DNA of 64,000 nucleotides from Myrica gale. Its lineage: Eukaryota; Streptophyta; Magnoliopsida; Fagales; Myricaceae. The position numbers and the translations under genes are program-made. The stretch is from NCBI GenBank assembly GCA_963930655.1, contig OZ005610.1, forward strand, positions 1,555,001 to 1,619,000, written 5' to 3'. The stretch's first letter is position 1. Each line of letters opens with the position of its first letter. The notes beneath the pieces are model-generated. The model was not told where the DNA came from. It did not search any database and saw nothing but the letters and a program-made list of their open reading frames with translations. Positions 23,601 through 35,139 of this stretch are shown here, piece by piece.

Positions 23601-25319
23601 GGTCCTGTTGCTGATGACAGCAGCTATATGTTCCCGCTTCCCTTTAATATCCCTTGCAACAGCCATACCTGAAATGAAGAAATTGCATTGAATTTGGAAG
23701 TGTCTAGATTAACATGAATAAGAAAGTGAAAGAATGTATGCAAGTAAATATTACCAAGCCCAGCAGAAATGCTATTGCAACCATGCCCTGCACCAAAATG
23801 ATCATAATTACTCTCAAATCGAGATGTAAAACCCGAAACACCATTCTTTTCCCCAACTGTATGAATGAGGAGACGCCTTCCTGTAAGAATTTTATGAGCA
23901 TATGTCTGCCAACAAAAGGACATGCAATGAAAGAATTAGGGAGCATATTTTCATTTCAAATGGTAAGGAATAAATCCACAAGGTCTATTGATTTGTTTTT
24001 TGTTATCTCGCCATTTTGCTTAAGTAATAATTCTACACAGTATAATACAACAAGCAAGCTACAATATGCGCTTTACAACCTCCCCCACCCCCCCACCCCC
24101 CCGAAAAAAAGACTAACAAAAAAAATGAAAATGAAAAACATTTCTCTCACCCTCTCTCCCACTCCCTGAGAACCAAGAATTCCACTTAAAATAAAGGTAT
24201 TGAAGATTATCTTACTTGTTCCCCTTCATCCCACAGTATCTTATCAACTGGAGCATGGAAAACATGGTGAATTGCAATCGTCAGCTCCACCACAGACACT
24301 TGATTTAAAGGATTTTTTTTTTGTTTTTGACATAATCGAAGACAATTCCAAACGAATTTCTTCCGCCAATTGTTTCAGTTCCTGAAATAAAGGAACAGAG
24401 TTTTGAGCTTACATGATATATATAAACGGAGAGAGTCTCAATCCATTTTGTATACCTTAATAGACAAATTCTTCAAGTGAATGGGGTTTTCAACTACATC
24501 AAGAATGGGCGTTGGGACTTTCTCCCAGAAGAAATCATCAATATCAGGCGAAGAACCTAATCGACATCCCTGAATCAAGAAAAGATTGATTTCACAAAAC
24601 TTAAAGTGGAATAAATGGACTATGTAAGTGGAGGTCTTTACAGATGTAGATCAAAATGCATGTTGCTCGGGGCTTATCCTGTTTCCTATGTTTAGCTTGA
24701 ATTGCCATTTTCTTCCATCAAATGAGCATAAATTTGACTGGTAATTACATATCATATAGTGAAGGATTCTTCAATCAATTGGCAGGGAAAACAAATGACC
24801 CACCACTTCACCAATTTATTCTGCAATTGTCTCCAAAGTAGACAGGTCAAGTCTATAATAGGCACTCTTTCAAATATCTTTGAATTTCAAAGGTTATTTG
24901 TATTTGGTCCCTCCTTAATTTTACTTTCCTATATCTTCGTCCGTTTTGCTTATCCGTACTACCGCAACTTCTGCAGCCAGTTTCGGGGGTGCTGATAAAA
25001 GGCCTACTTGCCTATCTATGAGTGTTAACGCAATTCAGACTCTCTGACCTCAATATATGCGCAGAATAATAAGACCAAGTACTAAATGCAACAGTTAGCA
25101 CCATAGGATTAGAGCAAATGCAAAAGAAGAAAGGGGGGGAAAGTTCCATACCCTGGAAGTTCTCGCTGAACCGAAACTAGCGCACAAGTAAACTCTCGGA
25201 ACTTCCGCATTAAGAGGGAAACTAAAGCTTGAGAATTCCATTCTGTGAGGCAGAGCACCAAGTTTTCCATGGGAATGAACAGAAATTCCAAATGGATACC
25301 CAGCAGTAGCACTACCCAT
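20627..25319 (-). pseudogene. Divergent 1-deoxy-D-xylulose-5-phosphate synthase (DXS3/DXL-type), multiply damaged
   Basis: DXS condenses pyruvate with glyceraldehyde 3-phosphate using thiamine diphosphate in the plastid MEP isoprenoid pathway. Ten exons on the minus strand: 25152-25319, 24456-24569, 24216-24381, 23755-23905, 23400-23668, 22921-23207, 22048-22309, 21571-21851, 21086-21370, and 20953 down to 20627 (interrupted). Diagnostic stretches are [77 protein letters not shown] and [16 protein letters not shown]. The sequence groups with the divergent plant DXS clade rather than DXS1/DXS2. Lesions are +1 nt in an A10 run (exon 3), no donor at the expected exon-5 end, -1 nt in a C6 run (exon 8), and a LINE fragment in the last exon that stops translation before the conserved ELTGHHIAATALSLLGR tail. 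Homopolymer errors in assembly could explain two of these, but not the insertion. Confidence 0.85.
20741..20906 (-). mobile_element. 5'-truncated LINE fragment inserted in last DXS exon
   Basis: The 10-mer CTGTTCATCT flanks both sides (20741-20750 and 20897-20906), and about 146 bp lie between. Read on the minus strand, the insert encodes LAKWADSSASFGF, like the RNase H end of plant LINEs. It finishes with an A-rich tail (CTATAAAAAATAAAAATA). It separates DXS codons ...ADEQ from LAIAELTGHHIAATA and introduces a stop three codons after ADEQ. Confidence 0.88.
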
Positions 25320-27164
25320 CTGAAAAAACAGAGATCCAACTCTCCAAAACCGAACAATTTCAAGAAAAAATCACAACTTAAGAGCTAACTTGGAAGAACA
25401 TAACGGAAAAGAAAGATATCAATAGATAAAAAGGCGAAAAAAGGAAGCGGCAATGTGGAAATATTGAGAGTTTTTAAGGGTTCAGAGGGCCCAAAAATGG
25501 AAAGATGAGACATGGGAAAAGCCACCGAATATGCTTCCGATCGTAAACGGCTGAGAATAAACAAATGGGCACAAGAATTTGAGCGCGAGTTACAGAAGAG
25601 AGTCGAGACAAGTAAAGTAAAGCTTTGCAGGCTGAAGAGTGTCATCCCAGAAACTGAAGTAATCTTCTTGTTTTGCGTACATCATCTCGTAACAAAAAAT
25701 ACGTCTAAGCTTACAATTCGTAAAATTTAAGTGTTGGGCTCGTCGTTGTCCTGCTTTGGTACGACTTCAAGTAATGGTCTTTTTTGTGGGTCTTCCAGAA
25801 TGCCTAGCCCAAAACAGAGAGAGTAGGCAAATGCAATGTAGGCCGGGCTTTTGATCAACTGAACTGTTTAAGACAATACAAAAGAAATGAATCCAAGGTT
25901 GAGCGAGCTTGGCCAGCATGAATTCGCAGAAAACGTCGAGCTATTTCTTTATTTTTTTTATCAAATTTAATACCTTAAAATTTTAACCAAACACAATCGG
26001 GTTGTTTTCGTTTGTTTGCTTGAGATTAAAAGGCTAATCTGCTCCCTCGCAGTCGGATGCGAGCTTATCTCTTTCTTCTCCTGCTCTTTTTCTTGTATGT
26101 TTTAATTAATTTTTAGTTGTAAAAAAAATGTCAAAGGAAAGGTATTTGTCCACACATACTAATAGGGAAATACCACTTTTCTTCATCAATTTCAGAGAGG
26201 AAAATATCTATAACCACTACCAAATGTGACCCAGATTTCACGACAATACGGAGAAACTTGTCTACCTTTTTAAGAACATCAAAACTGAAAATTTTGACCG
26301 ACATAATCAGTCGAATGTTTCGTGTTTGGATGTTTATTTCTGATGCTCGGAGCTAGCCCCGTTCAAATTAATCTAACCATGTGACTTGTGAGGATGCTCT
26401 CCCAGCGTTTTAAAAACTAATTTTTCTTGTTAAGGAAGCATCAAGCATGAGCAAACCCACGTAATGCATCCCTGCCTTTTGGGAAACATCATAAGTACTC
26501 CAACACTCCTTAGTTAAAAAATTGCGAAGATTTTCCGACTCTTCCTTCTAAGGAACGTATACCGCGTTGGTGTGAATGACCCTAACTTCTCAGCATGAGT
26601 AATAGGCATTGTTCACATATTATATTAGCCAAGTCCCTACGCAATATTTAACATGTTACCAACCACAAACTCCATTTCCTTCTTTCGATCGGATATAACT
26701 TGCCATCTAAAGAATAGTTCCTTCGACAGTTCGTCTACCTAAAACGTTTAGTATTTCTCAGGGGTTTCGTCTGTAAAGCAAGTGTCTGTGCCTGATCCCC
26801 ACCTGGCATGGTGTCCCGTCCGGTACATTTCTCAGGCTAAAACGTTTATTATTGCCGTCGTTTGTCCATCTGTGAGCCCCGAGAATTTTCATTTTCTCTC
26901 TTTCTATATATTGAAGTCTACCATTAGGTCGCTACAGTAGTAGTACTCCAGCGCTTCGTGCTTATTTTGCATGCGCTATCCTCCATCAGATCGCGTTTTC
27001 AGGTCTGGGATCCAGTACCCTAAAAGTTCCAAACAGACTGGGAATAGCATCTAATTGGATCGATTTTTTCTCCCCATATAAATTCTCATGGCAGGCAATT
27101 GAGTAAGGAAGGGGATTGCCTCCGGGCAGCGTCCTGTTCCACACCCTTCTCATTCCCAACCATT
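25320..27164. other. Intergenic region, no supported gene
   Basis: This is the upstream flank of the DXS copy. A 73-codon plus-strand frame at 25512-25730 (MGKATEYASDRKRLRINKWA...) is rich in charged residues and could be a small exon, but I recognise nothing in it and found no partner exons. The rest shows no motif I can name. Confidence 0.4.
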
Positions 27165-27199
27165 GGATGTCCGGCTGGATGGCTTCCAGCCGGACATCC
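27165..27199. repeat. Perfect 15-bp hairpin
   Basis: GGATGTCCGGCTGGA (27165-27179) is followed by the 5-nt loop TGGCT and then its exact reverse complement (27185-27199). The arms are GC-rich in an AT-rich setting. No U tract follows, and pol II genes do not use such terminators. Function unknown. Confidence 0.85.
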
Positions 27200-27655
27200 G
27201 CTCAATTGAGTACAGCTTCTACCTTCTGAAGGGACAAAAAAAATAGAAGTTCTCTACTAGAGTCTAGATGGTAGTTTTGGTTGGGTAATAACTTTTTCAA
27301 ACACAAATAGAATTTGATTACTCTCGGTCAGCTTTGTGACCAATGATTGAACTGCTAAAAATGGTTATCCCACCAATTTAGAGGCAGACCGGCACTACAA
27401 ATTTTATCCTTTATTTACCAGAGAAAATCTCGGATTTCCTGTTCGGAATATGATCTCCAAATGGAAACCACACAAATAAAACTTATTAATACTCGGTCAC
27501 CTCCGTCCCTATTTAGTCGCCGGCCGGCAGAAGAAGTTTGTCCTTTATTCGGTAGAGTTGCTGTTTGACTGCTTTTGCATATAAATTATTACACCATCAT
27601 AATTAACACCTTTCCCCCTCCAAGTTCCCCCTTTCTTTCTTTGCAGGAAGGAATA

Positions 27656-28231
27656 ATGTCTTGGCCTCCCTGTTTCTCTCGATGCATATTCGTGTTTCTC
27701 CTTGTCCTAGCAGTGCTCTGTCATTTCTCCCATGCTGATGTTGGCACAGCTGCCCGCTACAGACCCCCGTATATACGTAAGCGCCGGCCCGTGTGAAAAA
27801 AAAGTTTTATTTTGGCTCAAAAAAATAACTTACTAATTGTAATTCAAAAACCTTCAAACATATATACCTCGTGGCTTTTCTTTTATTCTTTGCCAAATTC
27901 CTTTCTCGGTTTATGTTCATATACAGCCACTGCCTGTAATGGAAGAGATCCGGGCCAGTTCCCGTCAGGTAACCTGTTCGGGGCGGCCGGCGAGGGGATA
28001 TGGGATAATGGTGCTGCCTGCGGGAGACAGTATTTGGTGCGGTGCATAAGCGCGACAGTCGCTCGAGCCTGCATTCAGGGCGCGACCATTCAAATAAAGA
28101 TTGTTGATCGGGCATTGACTTCGGTTTCTAAGCCTTCGAGGTCTGATACCACCATGGTTCTTTCTTCGACTGCATTTGAGAAAATCGCCAACCCTTCTGC
28201 CACATATATTAACGTAGAATACCAACAGTGA
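27656..28231 (+). CDS. EG45-like domain protein (plant natriuretic peptide-like, expansin-related)
   Basis: This is a small secreted protein with a single double-psi beta-barrel domain, related to expansin domain 1 but without the carbohydrate-binding module. The family includes plant natriuretic peptides that act in the apoplast on water and ion balance. Two exons (27656-27776 and 27927-28231) encode 141 residues. Residues 1-28 (MSWPPCFSRCIFVFLLVLAV onward, to SHA) form a clear signal peptide. The mature part shows TACNGRDPGQFPSG, LFGAAGEGIWDNGAACGRQY, VRCISAT and a C-terminal VEYQQ. The Cys pattern and the phase-1 intron after PPYI fit the family. A TATAAAT lies at about 27581. The frame is intact. 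Confidence 0.88.
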
Positions 28232-29766
28232 GTCTCTTTTTCGTGTTCCTTCGTTAATTTTCCCTCGCCCTTCCATTAATAGTTTAAGCTCTTAGCGCAC
28301 TAACTTTTCTTTTAGCCTTTCTGCTTTGGAGCCTAAGGCCCCTAATTAGGAAGGTCTAGCTTATTATGAAAGTCTATATTACAGTAAAATTAAAATTTTT
28401 TAATTATAAAAACCCTATATTATAGCAAAATTAGAAGTAAGAGGAAGAAAAAAGCTTACAATTTTTCAGATACAACTTAATGAAAGGCTACAAAATAGGA
28501 ATTTTAAAATTAGTTTATAAAATTTAAATTTAAATTTAAAAAACACATTCTAGAAATTAGCACTAACAACTTCTCTTTTCAAAATAATGGCACTATCAAC
28601 TTCAATTTTCAAAATAATCATCATTCGCAATAAATTCTTAGCTCCTAAAATCTAGAACCACAACTGTCCACAGCTACTTTATTGCTAATTAAATTTTCAA
28701 AGTTATTTAAAGAAGTTAAAAAAACATAAATTAATACTCAACTTGAAATACTTAATCTAATAATATAACTAGATTATTTTCCAAAAATTTTTTATTTCAT
28801 ATAGAATACTATTTATTTACTATACCTCATACCTTGACGGTTACATCTGCAAATAGAAGTTTTTCAAAACTAAAGATAATAAAAAATTATTTACTAACAT
28901 CTATAAAACTGATTTATTGAGTAAACTTAAATACAAAAGTTTAATTAATAATTTGAATTTAAAAAAGACAATAAGTAAATTTATAGTTTGATTTTAAAAT
29001 TTATAACTTAAAAAAAAATTAAAATGCTTCATTTTTATGGCTTGCCTAAGGCCCAAAAAATGTTGAGCTACCCTGAATTATCATCTATATTTCCATCATC
29101 TCTCTGTTGATCATGTCAAAGTTCGTAATGCTTGTAAAAATATACAATCATTTAACCAACCAGGTACTTAGCTTGTAATTTGTAAAAAATCCTCAATATA
29201 CAATGATACTCTAAAATGGCGGCCGGAGGCGGAGTTTTTTGGTTCTTCTTGGACACTGATAGATGGAGTTGTTTGAATATGCAGGGTTTGAAGTGGACAG
29301 ACATGCAAGCCATAATGATTTATCAAGTGAGGAAGCTACTCGTCGTTCTTCGTCTTCTAGAATTTGAAGGGGAAAGTCAAACATGTTTGGTTGACTAGCC
29401 CTGGAATTTTCTACCTGGTTAGGAATGACAAGTAATGGAATTGAATTGAATTGTATTATTCCTTGTGTTTAATATATATCTTTCTAGAATATTGAACTTT
29501 CATGTCTTGCAAAAATTCAAAACACTGCGTTTTTCTTCTCTGAAAAAGATCGCTCAAAGTTCAGGTTGCAATAGGGGTATCCCGACGTCGTTTAGCAAAT
29601 GGTCTGTCTGTCTGTCTGTCTGTCTTGTCTCTTTTGTCTTTCCGAAGAATGAGGATAAAAGCAAAAGATACAAGCTTTGAGCCACAGTAAGACCAAGAAT
29701 ATGACACCAATGTCGATGTGCGGTGCATGGCAAATTCAACGCCGAGAACATGGAGCCATGTTACTC
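28232..29766. other. AT-rich intergenic block
   Basis: 28380-29040 is very AT-rich and is bounded by two copies of GCCTAAGGCCC (28331-28341 and 29044-29054), which suggests an old transposon remnant that I cannot classify. A (TCTG)n microsatellite of five units lies at 29603-29624. No coding sequence is recognised. Confidence 0.45.
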
Positions 29767-29965
29767 GGGTGCGTTTGTGTACCAAAATTTTACCCCCTCT
29801 AAAATTTTAACACAATTAAATATTACAATATAATTTCTCTCTCCCCATCAAATCATTACTATTTACTACAAAAAATATAAAAAATTACCTCTCTCTTCAC
29901 TTTTTCACTAAACCCAATACCTAAAATTTTAACAACACTAAAATTTTACAACACAAACACAACCG
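29767..29965. repeat. MITE-like element with inverted ends
   Basis: The left end GGGTGCGTTTGTGTACCAAA matches the reverse complement of the right end (GGTTGTGTTTGTGTTGTAAA) over about 27 bp with a few mismatches. AAATTTTA motifs follow on both sides. At about 200 bp and non-coding, it looks like a non-autonomous DNA transposon. No clear target-site duplication was seen, so the family is unassigned. Confidence 0.6.
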
Positions 29966-30277
29966 TTCGACTGCCTTCAATCAAACATTAATTCCCCCAA
30001 CATTTGCGCCACTGATATGATTATAATTAGAGGTTCCCATTAGGAATTTTGTAGTACTGGCCCATTTGGTGGGTTCAATATGCACCCTTTCTTATTTCTT
30101 TCTTCCTTAATTATTCCTTTTTGGCTTCTCGTTCTCCTTTTGTTTGTTTTAAAGGAAAAGCTAATAGGCTAGCTTGTGAGAATAGGGGATTGCAATTTTT
30201 AAACATAGCTTTGGTTTTGTTGGAATAAATCTGTTTGGTTTAGAAGAAAGTTGACTAATCATGCTTTTTATAATCTT

Positions 30278-30455
30278 GTGTTACTTCACGCGTACAGGGT
30301 CTGAACAAACAAATTCGAATATATGATTTTATCCACTCTTGTAAATATTAATTTTTGATAAACAAAGATTAGATAAGTTTGAGAACTCTTGTAAATATTA
30401 ATCTTAAAGCTAATTAATCGAATCTATTTGTTCAGGCCTATAGGCGAAGTAACAC
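30278..30455. repeat. Inverted-repeat element with about 40-bp arms
   Basis: The arm at 30278-30318 (GTGTTACTTCACGCG ... CTGAACAAACAAATTCGA) pairs with the arm at 30418-30455 (TCGAATCTATTTGTTCAG ... GAAGTAACAC). A few mismatches interrupt the pairing. The middle carries two copies of CTCTTGTAAATATTAAT. It is probably a MITE or the core of a longer one; similarity weakens outside the arms. Confidence 0.6.
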
Positions 30456-31097
30456 GTAATTACGTAGAATTAGATTACAAAAATTGTGGGCACAGACTAA
30501 AATTCCAACCATTAGCTTAGGGTAGAGGGGGGAACCAGCTTTGGTATCTGTTTGTATGATTCTCCAGCTTGGGCCTTACCGAAGGTACATCGGACTATCT
30601 CATGGATTAGACGACATGTCCAATTGGGCTAAACCCAAACTCAAAATTTTGACATACAAACAAACACCTCTACCTCTGACTCATCTCTTTCCTCCTCGGT
30701 CTCGGAGGAGGTCGACTTCTCTGTTGGTATTTCCAGTCTTTGAGTTGATAGATGAAAAGATGCAAGGGAAAGGTGGAAAGGGATTGCTATAAATTATGAA
30801 AGAAGGAAGCTTGCTGTTGGAACCGATAGTAAAAATTCGCTAAAAAAGATCAAAGATGAATAGCTAAAGTCACTAGCCAAATCCTCCAGTTTCTGACTAG
30901 AACGAAATTGACCAAACGGTAACAGTTCACACCGACCAAATAGAATCTAAACCTGAAGACTGTTGGAAAAGAAAAACTCACCATTCCTAAGATCTTTCCA
31001 CCAGAAAACACCAGTGAACAAGAAGCTTTTACTGACTCTAGAAGCAAGGGATCTATCTCACCAGCATGCTGCTACAAAGAGAAAGAACCGCTTGACA
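30456..31097. other. KCS 3' flank
   Basis: This lies downstream of the KCS stop codon and presumably contains its 3' UTR. No other feature was recognised. Confidence 0.4.
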
Positions 31098-32648
31098 TCA
31101 GATGGCAGAGACCCTAGGAACATTGACTGGAAACTGGTGGATCTCATCCATCCATGGGTTCTTCTCCTTCACTGGATTCACAGTCCGCAGAGCCTTCCAA
31201 ACTGCACTGTTGCATTTGAATCCAGACCCGAATGCTATCTGCCATATTCTGTCTCCCTTCTTCATCCTCCCCTTGGCTTCTGTATAAGCCAATTCATACC
31301 AAAGAGAGCTACTGGAGGTGTTGCCAAAACGGTAAAGTGTCATCCTTGAAGGTTCCATATGCCAATCTGAAAGCTGCAAATTCTTCTCCAATTCATCCAG
31401 CACAGCTCTTCCTCCAGCATGAATGCAGAAATGCTCAAAGGCCAGTTTAAAGTCGGGGATATAAGGCTTGACCTTCATCTTGAAAAGTTTTCTCCCAACC
31501 AATGTGGCAAAGAAGAGCAATTGCTCAGACATCGGCAACACAAGAGGACCCAATGTAGTGATATTAGTCTTCAAAGCATCCCCAGCGACAGCCATTAAAT
31601 CCTTAGATAAGGAAACTCCAACACCCCCGATTGAATCCTCTTTTTGAGCAACACAAGAGAAGCACTTATCATCGGCACCTTTGTGAGTTCTAACTGTATG
31701 AACCAATTGATACTTGGACCGACGTCGGTCAGACCTCTTGTTGGAGAGCAAGATTGCAGACCCTCCCATTCTAAACAAGCCATTTGAAACAAGCATGGAT
31801 CTATCATTTCCAATATACCAATTCAAAGTGATGCTTTCCATGCTAATCGCCAAAGCATATGAATTGGGATGAACTCGAAGAAGATCCTTTGCAAGATCAA
31901 TTGCGATCAAACCAGCACTACAACCCATTCCACCCAGATTGTAACTAATAATGTTCCCTCGAAGCTTATAATGATTGATAACCACTGCAGAAAGTGATGG
32001 TGTAGGATTAAACAAGCTACAATTTACAATTAAAACCCCAATATCTTTTGGTCTCAAACATGTCTTTTCAAAGAGTTGATCAAGGGCACCAAACATTACA
32101 GCCTCAGCTTCTTTCCTCGCCTCTGACATTGAAGGATTCGGAGGAACCCTCAAAACCGCTTCGGGCAGATATGTTGACTCCCCAAGACCCGATTTCTCTA
32201 GAATTTTCCTCTGGAACTCAAGGTTTTCCGGGGTAAATGTCCCCGTCAAACTGGACCTATCCATGAACATCTGCCTTGTGCATTTCCGGGCATCCACAGG
32301 CTTGTAACACGAGAAATCAACAAGGTAAACTGGGCGAGGACGAGTAAGGAAATAGAGGGTCAACAGGAAGACGAGGAGAGTTGAGCAGAGAATCACGGAT
32401 ATAAGATTGTAGCGGAGATGGTCCCAAAGGTCATAAAGTCCTTGAAGTGTAGAGATGTGTGCTGCGACTACAACAACAAGAGGTGATAGAAACAGGTACA
32501 TTCCATGAGTGATGAGGTAGTGGTAGCCAAGTTTCACATATTTCAGCCTCACGGATTGTTTGAAATCTGGAAGCATTCGAGAATATGAAGCCGGTTGAAT
32601 CGAAGGCTTGTTAGGATTTGGATTTGGATTTGGATTGGACTCCGACAT
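31098..32648 (-). CDS. 3-ketoacyl-CoA synthase (KCS), very-long-chain fatty acid elongase
   Basis: This ER-membrane condensing enzyme adds malonyl-CoA to a long-chain acyl-CoA, the first and chain-length-setting step of elongation for waxes, suberin and sphingolipids. It is a single exon of 516 residues, the usual size. Two N-terminal membrane segments (about 43-66 and 82-103) precede [15 protein letters not shown]. The catalytic Cys sits in [20 protein letters not shown]. The catalytic His and Asn are in [13 protein letters not shown] and [19 protein letters not shown]. An (NP)n run, NPNPNPNPN, near the N-terminus comes from a hexanucleotide repeat. Overall it resembles the KCS4/KCS9/KCS11-type group; the exact member cannot be fixed by eye. 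The ATG at 32648 opens the family N-terminus. Confidence 0.95.
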   Translation of the reverse strand: MSESNPNPNPNPNKPSIQPASYSRMLPDFKQSVRLKYVKLGYHYLITHGMYLFLSPLVVVVAAHISTLQGLYDLWDHLRYNLISVILCSTLLVFLLTLYFLTRPRPVYLVDFSCYKPVDARKCTRQMFMDRSSLTGTFTPENLEFQRKILEKSGLGESTYLPEAVLRVPPNPSMSEARKEAEAVMFGALDQLFEKTCLRPKDIGVLIVNCSLFNPTPSLSAVVINHYKLRGNIISYNLGGMGCSAGLIAIDLAKDLLRVHPNSYALAISMESITLNWYIGNDRSMLVSNGLFRMGGSAILLSNKRSDRRRSKYQLVHTVRTHKGADDKCFSCVAQKEDSIGGVGVSLSKDLMAVAGDALKTNITTLGPLVLPMSEQLLFFATLVGRKLFKMKVKPYIPDFKLAFEHFCIHAGGRAVLDELEKNLQLSDWHMEPSRMTLYRFGNTSSSSLWYELAYTEAKGRMKKGDRIWQIAFGSGFKCNSAVWKALRTVNPVKEKNPWMDEIHQFPVNVPRVSAI

Positions 32649-33948
32649 TTTGGTACGAATTAGAATACAGACTAATTGGAACGGAATAGGTCACAGGTCG
32701 ACAAAGCTAGGGACTTTCTACAGATCCAAACGCTAGAGTGGAGGCAAAGAGCATGAACCCCTTTTCCTTAAGAGCAAAACTTATATGATTTGAGATCACA
32801 GAAAGCACATTTGCTCGGGAAATCAGAATGTATGACCTGGGCAATGAGTAAAATAACTTTTAGGTTGGGTGGATTTAATTGGATTTCCCAGATTTCCCCA
32901 AAAATAAACTGTTAATGTTTCCCTGCGCGAATAAAACAAAATGCTAGATGTATTAGGAATGGGACTTTCCCAGATTTTCAGATTAAGAAAAGGGTACCTT
33001 AGGAAGGCCCTAATGATCCACAATGGAAGATCAAGACGACACCTTTCGCAACAGAGAACCAGAAAATGCAGCTAGAAGAACCAAAAACATCCCTGCAAAG
33101 AAGCAGAAAAACTGCCACAATGATGCACCACCAACAAAAAAACACTCCTCCAGAAGACAAACTTTTGGATAAATTTGTAACAAGTTTGCGACTCACATTC
33201 TTTCTAGATGGATCTGACTAAAGTTTCTTTCGCACAAAAAAAAAAGGAATATTATGCCAATGCAGAAGAGCTATTCTTCGAGCAATGCAAGAGACCCAGT
33301 AGACAAGGGCATCTGAGACCCAGATGAAGCAAGAACAAAGTTTACCTTAAATGTGCGATCTGTCCAGGGGCCTTCTTTTTTGTTCCTGAGAGAAACCAAT
33401 GAACAAAAGAAAGCAAGAGAGCGGTGCAGCGCGGAGAAACTCTTGCTAGTGAGCGCTTAATGAAGACTGCCAAGGGCAACAAAAAGTGTTCGATGAAGAC
33501 AGCTGTAGTTGGTGGACTTCCGTAGTTAACAATTACGTACCCTCCGGTTGTAAATGCATCGTCTCCAGTGAATTCAGTGCAGTTAGCACCGGTTGTAAAA
33601 TTGCCAGCGCTAGTAGACAAAAAAAAACATAAATCCATCTTACCGTACTGTGTTTAATTCATGTACTTTTTTTTTCTAAATGTTAATTCATGTACTTGCC
33701 TAAGAAAAAGACAGAGTACAGATTACAGAACAGCTCGTAATTGAGATTGACATGAAACTCCATGTGGGCCCCGTACAGATCTTGAGAAATAAACAGAACA
33801 TATATCTCCGTCCGCATGATTGTTGTCTTCAAGACCAAAAGAAAGAGGACATGCATATTGCATGATATGATCGGTGGTCCCCGCAATACTGCCAACACAC
33901 ACATTTCTCCTTTTCTACGGCAAAAAAAAAAAAACTCGCTATTACTCG
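32649..33948. other. KCS 5' flank
   Basis: This is the promoter side of KCS and may hold a 5' UTR intron. A minus-strand stretch near 33480-33630 reads TGGYVIVNYGSPPTTAV and similar low-complexity sequence that I cannot assign. One tail-only insertion (33654-33697) lies here. Confidence 0.4.
33654..33697 (-). repeat. Tail-only retro-insertion with target-site duplication
   Basis: TTAATTCATGTACTT is present at 33654-33668 and 33683-33697. The 14 nt between read CATTTAG plus an A run on the minus strand. Confidence 0.6.
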
Positions 33949-34310
33949 CAGAACAAAATCGGACTACAGACCGGATCGGACCGGATTTGCGGTCCGATTC
34001 GGTTTTAATTTTTCAAATGCGGTCCGGTTCAAACTGGATTGAATGACCGAATTTATACGGTCCGGTCCGGGTCATACATTTCTTAAATGCGGTCCGAACC
34101 GGATCGGACCGCATTTAATATTTTTTTATTTTTTTATTATTTAAAAAATATTACTTTGCGCACTGCGCAGTGTGCCGTTCGAAATTTTTAAACAAATATA
34201 TATATTTTTTAAAAAATATTAAATTCGGTCTAGACCGGGGTCCGGTTCGGTCCTTAAATATAAGGCAACCGGAAATGCGGTCCGGACCGCATTTCCGGTT
34301 TTCAGCCCTA
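33949..34310. mobile_element. Non-autonomous hAT-like element with GGTCCG subterminal repeats
   Basis: The right end, read inward, is TAGGGCTGAAAACCGG and the left end is CAGAACAAAATCGG, a degenerate inverted pair. The body is packed with GCGGTCCG/CGGACCGC words in both orientations, including the self-complementary AATGCGGTCCGGACCGCATT near 34274. Flanks ATTACTCG (33941-33948) and ACTACTTG (34311-34318) could be a decayed 8-bp target duplication, the hAT length (6 of 8 identical). There is no coding capacity. Confidence 0.65.
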
Positions 34311-34402
34311 ACTACTTGAACTTGTCCCATTCTCCCTTTCCTCTCTCGTTGCTCACATAATATTTGTTTATTTTTATGTATTGGGTTTTAATGTTTAAAA
34401 AT

Positions 34403-34640
34403 TAGGGATAAATGCAGAATTAGTTAATGTGATATAAGTTAAAATCGAATTAGTATTCGTGATAAGAAAAACATAAAATTAGTTCATCTGATTTTAGAAA
34501 AGGAATAAAATCAATCCCTGATGAGAAGACCGTCGACAAACGAAAGTAAAATCATAGGGACTAATTTTATATTTTTGTTATCACAAAGACTAATTCGATT
34601 TTGGCTTATATCACAGGGAATGATTTTACATTTATCCCTA
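34403..34640. mobile_element. Long-inverted-repeat MITE
   Basis: The two halves are imperfect reverse complements over roughly 85 bp each. The left half begins TAGGGATAAATGCAGAATTA, and the right half ends TTTTACATTTATCCCTA. Matching inner words include GTGATATAAG and AAAATCGAATTAGT. At about 238 bp and without ORFs it would fold into a near-complete hairpin. The flanking AAAAT on each side is too short to assign the family. Confidence 0.75.
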
Positions 34641-35139
34641 AAAATTAACAGAGAATTTTTTTTTGTATTTATTATTTTCTTGGTAAAATTGCTCCTCTTC
34701 TCTCAAGTGCACACGTAATGAGTATGATGCATATTTATTCTCATGCTTTTTATGAGGTGCGTTGTTTTCCATTTTGATTATTAAATTAAAAGTAACCTTT
34801 TTATTATTATTAAAAATTCAGTAGATAACTATTGGATGCTTTGAACTTGGAATGGAGCCTTCTCACCTAACTGGACGCTTAAAAAATTGAATAACATTTT
34901 TTATTATTATAGATAATACTAGATTTTATTGACTTTGATAAGAGTTTGTGAAAAGTTAGTAGAAATAAAAAAAAATTAATTAGAGATTAATTTTTATTAA
35001 AGATTGTAAAAAAATGTAGAGAGATAATTCAATTTAGATCGTGAAAAAGCCAACAAAATGAATACATTCGAAAAAAAAAATATTCATAATTTTTCATCTT
35101 TATCGTCTCCCCCCGTCTGTCTCTTTCTTGTCCAAATCC
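34641..35139. other. AT-rich intergenic stretch
   Basis: No feature seen apart from AT richness. The region leads into the damaged conserved gene. Confidence 0.35.

Noticed and set aside
24280-24325. A10 tract in DXS exon 3 as another tail-only insertion
   Set aside because: No flanking direct repeat is present, and Lys-rich codons are plausible at this place in the family.
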